Source: Bacteroidetes bacterium MED-G20 (GTDB lineage: Bacteria > Bacteroidota > Bacteroidia > Flavobacteriales_D > Parvicellaceae). From it: a DNA stretch of 64,000 bases. Both the position numbers and the translations under genes were made by a program. Below are positions 1 through 9,285 of this stretch, piece by piece (positions within the stretch are counted from its first letter, which is position 1; each line of letters begins with the position of its first letter). Below the pieces are notes generated by a model. That model made no database searches. It had not been told where the DNA came from and worked only from the letters and a program-made list of their open reading frames with translations. The stretch lies in assembly GCA_905182745.1 (NCBI GenBank), contig CAJJCR010000014.1:1-64000 (forward strand), given 5' to 3'.

Positions 1-2
1 TG

Positions 3-161
3 GGGTCAACTTATTTTATTTTGATTGTATTTGTCTTTTCCAATAAATATAACTCGAAAATTCTATCTCGTTTAGAAAAGCTTGTAGCAGGAATATCTTT
101 TCCTAATAATTGTCAAGCATTATCTAACCTTTACAGGGTCTACGAAATTTATTATTCATAA
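3..161 (+). CDS. C-terminal end of an unidentified ORF, cut by the window edge
   Basis: A reading frame is open from the first bases of the window to a TAA at 159-161 and encodes about 52 residues. It starts hydrophobic (YFILIVFVF), then turns basic and polar, and ends in YRVYEIYYS. No family is recognised. The long inverted repeat 27 bp downstream fits the 3' end of a transcription unit. It could instead be non-coding sequence that happens to be open. Confidence 0.3.
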   Translation, partial: GSTYFILIVFVFSNKYNSKILSRLEKLVAGISFPNNCQALSNLYRVYEIYYS

Positions 162-187
162 CCCCGCTATTTATTCTTAAATGACCA

Positions 188-231
188 CCCAAATAATAGG
201 TGAATTTAGGTAAATTCACCTATTATCTGGG
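188..231. terminator. Long near-perfect inverted repeat (hairpin)
   Basis: Two 21-bp arms (188-208 and 211-231) are complementary except at one position and are separated by only 2 bases. The core is AATAGGTGAATTTA / TAAATTCACCTATT. No T-tract follows, so it is not a classic intrinsic terminator. Its place just after the partial ORF suggests an RNA 3'-end or processing hairpin. It could also be a cruciform-forming or protein-binding site. Confidence 0.5.
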
Positions 232-300
232 TTCATATTGACTAGCAAATAATGAAATGATTAAAAACATTTATTAAATTATGTGTAATTCAGAAAAACT

Positions 301-1506
301 ATGAAAAAATACTTTTTATTTTACTATATTTTTAAGCATTCAAGGATTTTCAAAAATAACTCCCCGAAAATTGATTTAAAAGAAATATTTATAAACTCAA
401 AGAATATAATGACTCCTACATAACAAGAGACTTTTATGGAGATTTTTTTAAAAACTTAAGATTTCAAAATGATTCAATAGCATATTTTAATCCTAATGGA
501 ACTCTTCATCTATTCAAAATAAAATTTGATAGTACTGTTAGATGTAGAGAAATTAAGTAAGAGTATTTACCATGGAAGTACATTCAATAGATATTTATTT
601 AATAATGAAAATAAAATATATTCATTTGGAGGCGAAGGTCTTTGGAATTCATGTGTAAAACTATTAGAATTTAATTTTAAAAATAAAGAATGGTTTAATA
701 TAGAAATTAAAAATTTCCAGTAGATGGAAATAAAGTAATATGCTCATGGTTAGTAGAAAATAAAATAAATCGTACTTCTAATTGCCTAATCCTGAAGTCT
801 AAAAAATTTAACTTTTTATTTGGAGAAATTGATATGACTAATTTTTCTTTTAAAGAAATTGGAGTGTTTAATCAATGTACAGTCAAGTTCTTTCATTTGG
901 CAATAGAAATATCATATGGGAATCTGATCAATATGCTTATGAGTACAGTAGCTTGAAAATTGTAACTACGGTGTTTTTGATAAAATATCTGGTGAGAAGC
1001 TTTTTACTAATTTATTAAAAGATATTCCTTGTATTGATGGAGCTTCTTATGCTTACTTAAATGATAGTACCCTTTTTTATAGAAATTCTAGTAATGATTT
1101 AGATTCTGTTATAATTAATGAATCTAGCATTTACGGTAGGTTTCCTATACAAGAAATTTACTATGATAGCATCCTAGAAAGTAAATTTATAAAATCTCAG
1201 CTTATGCAATTGTATTTATACTTTTAAGTGTTTTAATTATTATTCTAATCAAAAAAATAAATTTAAATAGTTACTCGGGTGATGAAAACACATTTGAAAT
1301 TGAAAAAAGACTTTTAGATCAGTAAAGGGTCCACTGTCAAAATGGATGAGTTAGATGAATTATTAGGGATCGCACATTTAAGCTTTGACTCTATAAAATC
1401 AAAAAGAAGCTCCATGATTCGAACTATAAATGACAATGGCAGATTGAAGATTGAAAGAATTAGAAAAGAAGATGACAAGAGGTTTTTCAAATACTCTATA
1501 AACTAA
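301..1506 (+). pseudogene. Decayed kelch-type protein with C-terminal membrane segment and basic domain
   Basis: Protein-like sequence continues in one direction but switches frame several times. It has an ATG at 301, a stretch reading KLKEYNDSYITRDFYG (about 391-438), and a kelch-like blade IYSFGGEGLW (about 618-650). Near 1,205-1,320 there is a hydrophobic segment (FLIIILIKK). The C-terminal piece from about 1,342 reads MDELDELLGIAHLS and ends DDKRFFKYSIN with TAA at 1,504-1,506. From memory, Bacteroidota kelch or galactose-oxidase-like proteins can carry this type of tail (ELDELLGI...R.R...DDKRFF) after a transmembrane helix. Several frameshifts and stops make a working product unlikely. 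Consensus errors could account for part of the damage. Confidence 0.6.
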
Positions 1507-1513
1507 TTTATCT

Positions 1514-1894
1514 TTAATAGATAGAATTAAAAGTTCCTGAAAATTGATTAACAAATAAAGAATCGTCAATTTCAATTGGGGTTAATTCAAGCTCATCAAA
1601 AGGCTTGGAAGCTGTCGTATTTTGATTCTGATTATTTACTTTATAATCATAAGTGCCATTTATTGTAGAGTCTTCAAAACTCACTGTCAAGACTCCCCTG
1701 TCAGTATTCCACTTCCCAAGCCAAGAGAGATTACCTCTTGAATAGGAAATATCTCCATCATATACAAAGAAAATTGAAGCTGTAATTTCTGCTCCACTTA
1801 CTTGTTCTATTTTAATAGTGGTCCACTCTCCTTGCAATCTTGAGTCGTGAGGGCTTCTTCTGCAGGCTAAAAGACAACAAAAGAGCAAAGACAA
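1514..1894 (-). CDS. Small lipoprotein, probably lipocalin-like, with a likely 5' frameshift
   Basis: The 126-residue frame opens with a hydrophobic run and a lipobox (CLLAC), followed by RRSPHDSRLQGEW. The LQGEW...GKW...GVLTVSFEDS pattern is typical of small lipocalin-like lipoproteins, but no exact family is assigned. The only start in this frame is a TTG directly after a stop. The alternative frame upstream reads a textbook signal peptide (LKKLNRKLLIVFALLLSFS) beginning near 1,920. A single-base indel around 1,868-1,890 has therefore probably split the signal peptide, and the real start is probably near 1,920. It lies 33 bp downstream of the SpoIIE phosphatase gene on the same strand and may be co-transcribed with it. 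Confidence 0.6.
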   Translation of the reverse strand: MSLLFCCLLACRRSPHDSRLQGEWTTIKIEQVSGAEITASIFFVYDGDISYSRGNLSWLGKWNTDRGVLTVSFEDSTINGTYDYKVNNQNQNTTASKPFDELELTPIEIDDSLFVNQFSGTFNSIY

Positions 1895-1927
1895 TTAATA
1901 ATTTTCTATTTAATTTTTTCAATTCTA

Positions 1928-3895
1928 TTAGGTTATTCTTATTCCCATTACACAAACATCGTCTATTTGCTCACTATCTCCCTTCCAGTTATCAAACTCA
2001 TCTTTTAATAAAGAAAGCTGTTCTTGTGAAGTATTAATACTTATTTTTTTAAGAAAATTTTTAAACCTTAGAGCCATATATTTCTTATCCTTTAGACCTC
2101 CAAATTGGTCTTGAAATCCATCTGAGGATAAATAAAGCATATCTCCTTTCTTAACTTTAATTTCTTTTTTAGTAAAGGATTTACTTTTAGCATAATGAAC
2201 TGAAACTGGTTGACTATCTCCTTTTATTGCTTTTAATTCATCCTCTGAGACATGTATTAAAGAATTATAAGCTCCTGCAAATTCTACTTTTTTAGTTTTA
2301 GGATTGTATTTGCAAAGTGACATATCCATCCCATCTTTTGTTTCTGATTCTTCATCATTTTGTTTTAAAGATTTTATTATTTGTTTTCTCAAAGAGTTTA
2401 ATACTTCCGCTGGATTCTCTATTTTTTTTTCAATGATAATTTCATTGAGAAGAGAATTCCCTATCATACTCATAAAAGCACCTGGAACGCCATGTCCTGT
2501 ACAATCTGCTACTGCAATAAATATTTCATTATTAGAAGATTTATAAACCCAATAAAAATCTCCAGAAACGACGTCTTTAGGTTGAAAAAAAATAAAACTT
2601 TTAGGGATTACATCCTCGATATATATAGCAGAGGTCATAATAGCATCTTGAATTTTTTTAGCATATGAAATACTGTCTTTAATTTCTTTTTGCTTGCTTT
2701 CTATAACGGATTTTTGTTTTCTTGTTTTGTTAAATTGACTGTATAGAAAAACTAAAGAAAGAAGTACAATTACTACAATTATGATTAATCCATTTCTTCT
2801 TTGTTTGCCTGACTCTATTTCTGCTTGGCTTAGGACAATTTCATTGGCATATTTCATGCTGTCTATCTCTTGGAGTAAAGTGAATTCTTTATCTAGTTTA
2901 AGTTTTAAAAGCTCATTATTTGACTTCATACCCTCAACAGAGTCTTTCACAGATAAATACTTATCTATATTTTCAAGGGCCATCAAAGATTGATTAAGGT
3001 TTTTATAATTCTTGTAAATCATGTATAAAGTCATTTGATTGGTATGACCAGAAAGCTCTTTTTGGAATTTTTGGGCTTTTAAATAGTTTTGTAGGGAAAG
3101 TTCATAATCTCTGTACTCAAAAAATAAACTTCCTAAAGAACTATAGACAGAGCTTAGTCCATCTAAATCATTTAGAGAGTGGGCAATAATGATGCACTTT
3201 TCATAGGTTTTAATTGCTTGAGCTTTATTTTTTTGATTGTTAAAAATATGCCCTTTAAATAAAAAGCCCCAAAACTTATGTTTGACATACATATCAGTTT
3301 TTAATTCGTCACAAAGCACAATTGCCTGATCTAAATAAATTAATGCAGAATCATATTGGTTTTTATTAAAATAAGTTTGACCAATATTTAAAAGTGAGAC
3401 TTCAAGCAATCCTTTATTGTCCATATTTAGGGCAATATTTTTATTTTCAATAAAAATATTTAAAGCCTCATCATTCATTCCATTGGATTGATACAAAAGA
3501 GCAATATTGTTATTTGTGGTGGCAACTCCCTCTAGTGCTCCATATTTGGAGTATATCTCTGCGGATTTTTGATAATAAATTAAAGCGTTTTTTTCATTTC
3601 TTTTAACTCTACATAAAGTTCCTCTTAAACTCCAGGAACGAGCTATAAATTTATCGTTGTTTTTTAGACTTGCTTCATTAAACATTAAGTCTATAAAATG
3701 AAAACAAGAGTCAGCGTCAATATTTCTATATGTCCAAATAAAATCGTTGATTGCAATAAACCTTGCGGTATCTTCATTGCTTTTGTCGTTCCAAACTTCA
3801 ATTAATGAATCTAACTTTTTATCAATTTCTTGGCAGTTAACAATATGATTAGTTTGAACTATATACAAAAGAAATAAAACAATAATTTTTTTCAT
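1928..3895 (-). CDS. TPR-repeat SpoIIE-family PP2C serine/threonine phosphatase
   Basis: This 655-residue signalling protein has a signal peptide (MKKIIVLFLLYIVQ), a periplasmic TPR array over about residues 60-330, one membrane helix at about 369-388, a short coiled linker (about 390-415), and a cytoplasmic SpoIIE/PP2C domain from about 440 to the end. Metal-binding motifs are visible: SGDFYW at about 444-449, then VADCTGHGVPGAFMS, LSSDGFQDQFGG and EQIDDVCVMGIRI. The domain order is common in Bacteroidota, where such proteins probably convert an envelope signal into dephosphorylation of an anti-sigma antagonist-like partner. No partner gene is visible here. It is divergent from the VWA/MoxR operon across a 287-bp intergenic region. 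Confidence 0.9.
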   Translation of the reverse strand: MKKIIVLFLLYIVQTNHIVNCQEIDKKLDSLIEVWNDKSNEDTARFIAINDFIWTYRNIDADSCFHFIDLMFNEASLKNNDKFIARSWSLRGTLCRVKRNEKNALIYYQKSAEIYSKYGALEGVATTNNNIALLYQSNGMNDEALNIFIENKNIALNMDNKGLLEVSLLNIGQTYFNKNQYDSALIYLDQAIVLCDELKTDMYVKHKFWGFLFKGHIFNNQKNKAQAIKTYEKCIIIAHSLNDLDGLSSVYSSLGSLFFEYRDYELSLQNYLKAQKFQKELSGHTNQMTLYMIYKNYKNLNQSLMALENIDKYLSVKDSVEGMKSNNELLKLKLDKEFTLLQEIDSMKYANEIVLSQAEIESGKQRRNGLIIIVVIVLLSLVFLYSQFNKTRKQKSVIESKQKEIKDSISYAKKIQDAIMTSAIYIEDVIPKSFIFFQPKDVVSGDFYWVYKSSNNEIFIAVADCTGHGVPGAFMSMIGNSLLNEIIIEKKIENPAEVLNSLRKQIIKSLKQNDEESETKDGMDMSLCKYNPKTKKVEFAGAYNSLIHVSEDELKAIKGDSQPVSVHYAKSKSFTKKEIKVKKGDMLYLSSDGFQDQFGGLKDKKYMALRFKNFLKKISINTSQEQLSLLKDEFDNWKGDSEQIDDVCVMGIRIT

Positions 3896-3983
3896 CTACA
3901 TGAATTTAAGTAATAATTTGAAAAAATTGTTTTAATTAAGTATTTACTTTAAATAGCAAAAAATTAAATTCTAAAAAAATGCA

Positions 3984-4060
3984 GGTTTTTGGTGTTTTTT
4001 CATGGTTTTTTGGTGATAATGAAGGTTTTTTGATCAATAATGATAGATTTTAGGTGTTTT
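3984..4060. promoter_or_regulatory. Phased T-tracts in the 287-bp divergent intergenic region (3,896-4,182)
   Basis: Three GGTTTTT elements begin at 3,984, 4,004 and 4,024, exactly 20 bp apart. A GGTGTTTTTT element sits between the first two at 3,991 and another at 4,053. T-tracts in step with the helical repeat usually bend DNA. This is the only structured part of the region between the SpoIIE and VWA genes, which must hold both promoters. No clear TAnnTTTG promoter element was found here. Confidence 0.35.
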
Positions 4061-4182
4061 TAGTCATTTTTTAAATTTTTTGTTTGAAACTGCTCTATAA
4101 ATTTCAATAAAATAATTCCTTAAAAAATCATAAAATTGACGGGAATAAACTAATAAATTATAGATTTATAATTAATAATAAT

Positions 4183-5295
4183 ATGAAAAGTAAAGAAGGG
4201 TTTATATTTAAAAAATTTGAGGCTGAAAGTCAATCTCCATTTGATAAACTTTTTGATATTTTCAAGGAACTAATTACCCATACATCGGGAGATTTTAACG
4301 AGGCCATCAACTGGCTAAAAGAATTGGATAAGGAGTACAATCTTACCAATGAAGATTATACGATTGAAAATTTTATAGAAGAGCTTAAAGAAAAAGGCTA
4401 TATAAAAGAAGAAATTGACGGTAATGGTGACGGAAATATTTCTTTAACCGCCAAAACAGAGCAAGCAATACGTCAACAAGCGCTAAATCAAATATTTGGG
4501 AAAATCAAAAAAAATGGAATTGGCAACCATAAAAGCAACAAGCAAGGTCAAGGAGACGAACATACTGGTGACTTCAGAGCTTTTCAGTTTGGAGATTCCA
4601 TAGAAAAAATCTCAGTAACTGAATCTTTGAAAAACGCCCATATAAATCATGGAATAAATGATTTTAAACTTAGTGAAAATGACTTGGTAATTGAAGAGTC
4701 TTACCATAAAAGTCAAATGAGTACAGTGTTAATGGTCGATATTAGCCATAGTATGATTTTATACGGTGAAGATAGAATTACACCTGCAAAAAAAGTAGCA
4801 ATGGCTTTATCTGAATTTATAAAAACTAGATATCCAAAAGACAGTATTGATATATTGGTATTTGGTAACGATGCTTGGCCCATTGCAATTAAAGATCTTC
4901 CTTATTTGAAGGTTGGACCCTATCATACCAATACCGTTGCAGGCTTAAGTTTAGCGATGGACATGCTTAGAAGAAAACGAAATACCAATAAACAAATTTT
5001 CATGATAACAGATGGAAAACCAAGTTGTTTAAGGCTTAAAGATGGCAGGTATTATAAGAATAGTAATGGTCTAGATCCTTATATAACAAATCAATGTTAT
5101 GCAATGGCTCAGCAAGCAAGAAGACTACATATTCCAATTACTACATTTATGATTGCCCAAGACCCATACTTGATGGAATTTGTCAAAAAATTCACAGAAG
5201 CCAATAAAGGGAAGGCTTTCTTTACAGGACTACAAAATCTTGGGGAGATGATTTTTGAAGATTACGAGACTAATAGAAAAAAAAGAATAAAATAA
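4183..5295 (+). CDS. VWA domain protein (partner of MoxR-type ATPase)
   Basis: The protein has 370 residues and no signal peptide. Its N-terminal half (1-170) is helical and charged. A von Willebrand A domain runs from about 180 to 355. The MIDAS motif is intact: D186-I-S-H-S (DxSxS) in MVDISHSM, with a later Thr region (PYHTNTVAG) and an ITDGKPSC strand. It resembles the C-terminal part of magnesium-chelatase D-type proteins. It precedes the AAA+ gene by 3 bp, and paired MoxR-type AAA+ and VWA proteins generally act as a remodelling or metal-insertion chaperone pair. The client is unknown. Mg-chelatase itself is unlikely, because no porphyrin or chlorophyll genes are nearby. Confidence 0.85.
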   Translation: MKSKEGFIFKKFEAESQSPFDKLFDIFKELITHTSGDFNEAINWLKELDKEYNLTNEDYTIENFIEELKEKGYIKEEIDGNGDGNISLTAKTEQAIRQQALNQIFGKIKKNGIGNHKSNKQGQGDEHTGDFRAFQFGDSIEKISVTESLKNAHINHGINDFKLSENDLVIEESYHKSQMSTVLMVDISHSMILYGEDRITPAKKVAMALSEFIKTRYPKDSIDILVFGNDAWPIAIKDLPYLKVGPYHTNTVAGLSLAMDMLRRKRNTNKQIFMITDGKPSCLRLKDGRYYKNSNGLDPYITNQCYAMAQQARRLHIPITTFMIAQDPYLMEFVKKFTEANKGKAFFTGLQNLGEMIFEDYETNRKKRIK

Positions 5296-5298
5296 AAA

Positions 5299-6762
5299 AT
5301 GGATTATCAAAAAATTAAAACATTAGCAGACCTTAAAAAAGCCAAATACAAACAAAAAAGTATTAAGGATGAATTAAGAGAAAATCTAATTTATAATATT
5401 CAAAATAAAATCAATGTTTTCCAAGGTATTCATGGATACGAGAAAAGTGTTATTCCAGAAATAGAACGCGCTATACTTTCTAGACATAACATTAATCTTC
5501 TTGGTTTAAGAGGGCAAGCCAAAACAAGAATTGCACGTTTAATGGTAAATCTCTTGGATGAATATATTCCTTATGTAGAAGGTTCAGAAATTTACGATGA
5601 CCCAATCGCTCCTATATCTAGAGCATCCATAGAGCTCACCAAAAAGATGGGCGATGATACACCAATTTCTTGGCTACATCGTTCTGAAAGATTTGCAGAG
5701 AAATTAGCTACGCCTGATGTTACGGTAGCAGATTTAATTGGAGATATTGACCCTATAAAAGCTGCCAATCTTAAACTAAGCTATGCAGATGACAGAGTAA
5801 TTCACTATGGAATGATTCCTAGAGCAAATAGATGCATTTTTGTTATCAACGAATTACCAGATTTACAAGCGAGAATCCAAGTTTCATTATTCAATATTCT
5901 TCAAGAAGGCGATGTTCAAATTAGAGGATTTAAACTAAGACTAGAGTTAGATATGCAATTTATTTTTACAGCCAACCCTGAAGATTACACCAACAGAGGA
6001 AGTATTGTAACTCCGCTTAAAGACAGAATAGGGTCTCAGATTCTTACCCATTATCCCAAAGATATTGAAACAGCAAAAAAAATAACTAACCAAGAAATAA
6101 AGGCAACCTTAAGTCAAAAAGAAAATATTTATCTTCCTTCTTTGGCTTCAGACTTAATCGAAGAAATTAGTTTTGAAGCAAGACAGAGTGAGTATATTGA
6201 TGAAAAAAGTGGAGTAAGTGCAAGGCTTAGTATTTCAGCCTTAGAAAACCTTTTAAGCAGTGCTGAACAGCGCTTACTTAGAAATAATGAATCTAAAACC
6301 ACGGTAAGATTATCTGATTTTTCTAGTATTATTCCGGCAATTACGGGAAAAGTAGAGCTTGTTTATGAAGGTGAACAAGAAGGTGCTGAATTTGTAGCAA
6401 ATAAATTAATTAACAGCGCTATTAAAACTCTTTTTGAAAAGAATTTTCCTAAAATTGAAAAATTGGAAAAACAAGGAGCCAATACTCCATATGATGATTT
6501 AGTGACTTGGTTTTTCAACGAGTCAAAATTTGAAATACTAAATGGGATTTCAGAAAAAGAATACCAAAAGAAACTTCTTTCTATTGAGCCTCTAAACAAA
6601 CTTTTAAAAGAATACCACCCTAAGGCTTTAAAAGAGGACATAAGTTTTTTAAATGAGTTTGTTCTTTGGGGATTAGTTCAATTCAAAAAACTAAGTAAAG
6701 TTGAATATTCTGAAGGCGTTGAAATCAAAGATCCTTACGGTGACTATATAAAAAATATATAA
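5299..6762 (+). CDS. MoxR/ChlI-type AAA+ ATPase
   Basis: This 487-residue AAA+ ATPase is often annotated as a magnesium chelatase in Bacteroidota. Its Walker A is slightly unusual (GLRGQAKT, residues 69-76, K75). The Walker B-like strand IFVINEL has Asn where Asp is usual. Sensor 1 is in FTANPEDY, and the following TPLKDRIGSQI resembles an arginine-finger region. A helical lid and a long C-terminal extension follow. It starts 3 bp after the VWA stop and is clearly in the same operon. The pair probably forms an ATP-driven remodelling machine in which the VWA protein is the metal-dependent adaptor. The substrate is not evident from context. Confidence 0.85.
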   Translation: MDYQKIKTLADLKKAKYKQKSIKDELRENLIYNIQNKINVFQGIHGYEKSVIPEIERAILSRHNINLLGLRGQAKTRIARLMVNLLDEYIPYVEGSEIYDDPIAPISRASIELTKKMGDDTPISWLHRSERFAEKLATPDVTVADLIGDIDPIKAANLKLSYADDRVIHYGMIPRANRCIFVINELPDLQARIQVSLFNILQEGDVQIRGFKLRLELDMQFIFTANPEDYTNRGSIVTPLKDRIGSQILTHYPKDIETAKKITNQEIKATLSQKENIYLPSLASDLIEEISFEARQSEYIDEKSGVSARLSISALENLLSSAEQRLLRNNESKTTVRLSDFSSIIPAITGKVELVYEGEQEGAEFVANKLINSAIKTLFEKNFPKIEKLEKQGANTPYDDLVTWFFNESKFEILNGISEKEYQKKLLSIEPLNKLLKEYHPKALKEDISFLNEFVLWGLVQFKKLSKVEYSEGVEIKDPYGDYIKNI

Positions 6763-6782
6763 ATTGGGGGATTGTTGGAATT

Positions 6783-8174
6783 TTGAATAAAAATAGTCTT
6801 CCAGAAAAAATAAAATCTAATTTCCAATTTTCTTTTACAAGAGAACAAGAGAAAGTAGTACAAGAAGTTTCCCAATTTGTCATTTCTGTAAGTCCTCGTA
6901 ATATATTTCTTCTTAAAGGATATGCTGGGACAGGAAAAACCAGTTTAATTTCATCGTTGGTCAATAGCCTTTCATCTGTTGGGAAGAAATCTTCTCTCCT
7001 TGCTCCTACTGGAAGAGCTGCTAAGGTACTTTCAAAGTATTCGAAAAAAAGTGCTTCTACCATCCACAGAAAGATATACTGGATTAACAGTAATAAAAGT
7101 GGAAATACATATATTAAGCTCAAGGAAAACACCCATACCAACACTATTTTCATTGTAGATGAAGCTTCTATGATTCCAGAATCTTCCGACAAAGGGTTTG
7201 GAAACAGGTCACTTTTAGACGATTTAATTGAATATGTATATGACGGTATAGGATGTAAGCTTATTCTAATTGGTGACACAGCCCAATTACCACCAGTAAA
7301 TTTAGACTTAAGCCCTGCCCTTAGCGAATCCTTTTTAAATATAAATTATTCTAAGGAAATCCTTTCCTTTAGCTTGAGTGAAGTTGTTCGACAAGATAAG
7401 TCATCTACTATTTTGTTGAACGCAACAAATATTAGAAATCAAATTTCTAATTCTATTTTTAATATCCCAAAGTTTCAGGTTAGTGACGATGTTATTAGAA
7501 TAGAATCTGGCGATGAACTGCAAGAACGCCTAGAGTCCAATTATAATAAAGGAGGCATCCCTAACACCATTGTTCTTTGTAGGTCAAATAAAAGAGCAAA
7601 TATTTACAACCAACAAATTCGATCTAGAATCAGGTATTTGGAGGAAGAGATATCTACTGGAGATTTATTAATGGTGGTAAGAAATAACTACTTCTGGTTA
7701 GGCGAAAAGAACTCCTCAGAGTTAATAGCCAACGGAGATATTATTGAGGTTCTTAGTGTCAATAAAATTTTAACTAAACATGGCTTTAACTTTGCAGATG
7801 TCACTATAAGACTTATTGATTTTTTGGAAGAAAAGGAAATAGATGTGCTAGTTATGTTAGACACCATCAGCCTAGAGACCTCTTCTTTAAGTTATGAGGA
7901 ATATCAAAAACTATATCATGAGATTAGCAAGAAACACAAAGGAGATAGAAAAAAAATAAAGGAAGATAAATATTTAAATGCTTTACAAGTGAAATTTTCT
8001 TATGCTATTACCTGTCATAAATCTCAAGGGGGGCAATGGGAAAATGTTTTTGTAGACCTAGGCTATTTTAAAGATGAAATGTTAGACCTTGGTTATTTAA
8101 GATGGTTGTATACTGCTATAACAAGAGCTTCTAAAAAGCTATTCCTAATAAATTTTAAAAACGATTTTTTTTAG
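6783..8174 (+). CDS. RecD/PIF1-like superfamily 1 DNA helicase
   Basis: A compact SF1B helicase of 463 residues. Motif I is GYAGTGKTS (residues 46-54), motif II is VDEAS (D126), motif III is GDTAQLPPV, and the UvrD_C_2-type C-terminus carries YAITCHKSQGGQW and YTAITRASKKL. It lacks the long N-terminal region of RecD2. The TTG start at 6,783 is chosen because the family's usual N-terminus (short lead, then SNFQFSFTREQEKVVQE) begins there and no nearby ATG is in frame. It follows the MoxR gene by 20 bp. It probably unwinds DNA in repair or replication. Its link to the VWA/MoxR pair is positional only. Confidence 0.85.
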   Translation: MNKNSLPEKIKSNFQFSFTREQEKVVQEVSQFVISVSPRNIFLLKGYAGTGKTSLISSLVNSLSSVGKKSSLLAPTGRAAKVLSKYSKKSASTIHRKIYWINSNKSGNTYIKLKENTHTNTIFIVDEASMIPESSDKGFGNRSLLDDLIEYVYDGIGCKLILIGDTAQLPPVNLDLSPALSESFLNINYSKEILSFSLSEVVRQDKSSTILLNATNIRNQISNSIFNIPKFQVSDDVIRIESGDELQERLESNYNKGGIPNTIVLCRSNKRANIYNQQIRSRIRYLEEEISTGDLLMVVRNNYFWLGEKNSSELIANGDIIEVLSVNKILTKHGFNFADVTIRLIDFLEEKEIDVLVMLDTISLETSSLSYEEYQKLYHEISKKHKGDRKKIKEDKYLNALQVKFSYAITCHKSQGGQWENVFVDLGYFKDEMLDLGYLRWLYTAITRASKKLFLINFKNDFF

Positions 8175-8175
8175 A

Positions 8176-9285
8176 TTGACAACAAAGTTGGAAATAGGTA
8201 GTTCTGTAAATTCATTGAACGAAAAGAAATGGGATTCAAAATTTGAAGACACCAGTCCGTTTTTAAAAACAAGGTTTTTAAAAATTTTTGAAAACTATAA
8301 TAGCATTACACCCATTTATATAACAACAAAGAATGGAAATATTTATGGGCATTTAATTAAAATTGACGGCAGTAAAATAGCCAACTACTTAACCAATAAT
8401 AGAAGAATTAGCTTTAAGAAAATTCTTTTTAAAAAAATTAAATTTCAGTTTTTCTGTTTTGGAAACACCTATTTATCTAATGTCCCCTCTTGTAATTTTG
8501 AAAATGAGGGAGTTTCCGAATTAGAATTGGAAACTATCTTTAGCACACTCAAAAAAAAATATAAAGTAAAATTTTTCTTGCTCCCAGATTATTTTTTAAA
8601 ATCTTTAAGCTTTGAGAAGGAAAAAAAGATAAAATTATCTCCTAATTTTGAGATAGATCCTGATATGGTTATGGAATTGAATAATCAATGGAATTCTTTA
8701 GAAGACTATAAAAAAGAGATTAGTTCTAAGTATAAAAAAAGAATTAGAAGGGTATATAATAAAAGTAAAGATGTAGTGGTTAAAGAGATAAAGAAAAATG
8801 ATATAAAAGCTGTAGTGCCTAAACTACAAACGCTTTACAATAATGTACACAATAAATCGTCTTTTTCAGGACCGGCTTTAAATATTAGGTGTTATGAAGA
8901 TTTAGCTAATTATTCTATTATAAATTTTTGTGTGCACGGATACTATCTAAAAGATGATTTAATAGGTTTTTCGTCCGAATTCTATTTTGAAAAAACTTTG
9001 TATTCTTATTTTATTGGACTAGACTATAGCTATAATATAAAATACAGTTTGTATAATAGAATTCTATACGACTCTATAAGTAATGGCATAGAAAAAAAGG
9101 CATCAAAAATTGTATATGGCAGAACTGCATCAGAGTTCAAAAGCACAATTGGAGCTGTTCCTCTTGAATCAAAAAGTGCAGTTTTTATTGATAGTAAAAT
9201 TTTAAGATTTGTGCTATATCCAATTATAAAATATCTTTCTCCAAAAAAATGGGAGCAGAGAAATCCCTTTAAGAATAAAGGTTGA
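8176..9285 (+). CDS. FemAB-like / GNAT-fold acyltransferase (Acetyltransf_6 type)
   Basis: The product has 369 residues, starts at TTG one base after the helicase stop, and ends with TGA overlapping the next start. The central KYKKRIRRVYNKSK segment, followed by a second GNAT-like half (FCVHGYYLKDDLIGFSSEFY, then YGRTASEFKSTIG), resembles the peptidogalycan/FemAB-related acyltransferases of Bacteroidota. These transfer aminoacyl or acyl groups in envelope or natural-product pathways. The protein is very Lys-rich and has no signal peptide. The substrate cannot be predicted. Being back-to-back with a second GNAT gene suggests joint or sequential acylation of one substrate. Confidence 0.7.
   Translation: MTTKLEIGSSVNSLNEKKWDSKFEDTSPFLKTRFLKIFENYNSITPIYITTKNGNIYGHLIKIDGSKIANYLTNNRRISFKKILFKKIKFQFFCFGNTYLSNVPSCNFENEGVSELELETIFSTLKKKYKVKFFLLPDYFLKSLSFEKEKKIKLSPNFEIDPDMVMELNNQWNSLEDYKKEISSKYKKRIRRVYNKSKDVVVKEIKKNDIKAVVPKLQTLYNNVHNKSSFSGPALNIRCYEDLANYSIINFCVHGYYLKDDLIGFSSEFYFEKTLYSYFIGLDYSYNIKYSLYNRILYDSISNGIEKKASKIVYGRTASEFKSTIGAVPLESKSAVFIDSKILRFVLYPIIKYLSPKKWEQRNPFKNKG

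Noticed and set aside
4183-6762. Magnesium chelatase (bacteriochlorophyll) subunits
   Set aside because: The VWA and AAA+ proteins resemble ChlD/ChlI only in fold. No ChlH or porphyrin genes are present, and such pairs are common in non-photosynthetic Bacteroidota.
6725-7279. 184-residue minus-strand ORF
   Set aside because: It is antisense to the helicase, whose Walker motifs and family features prove the plus-strand frame.
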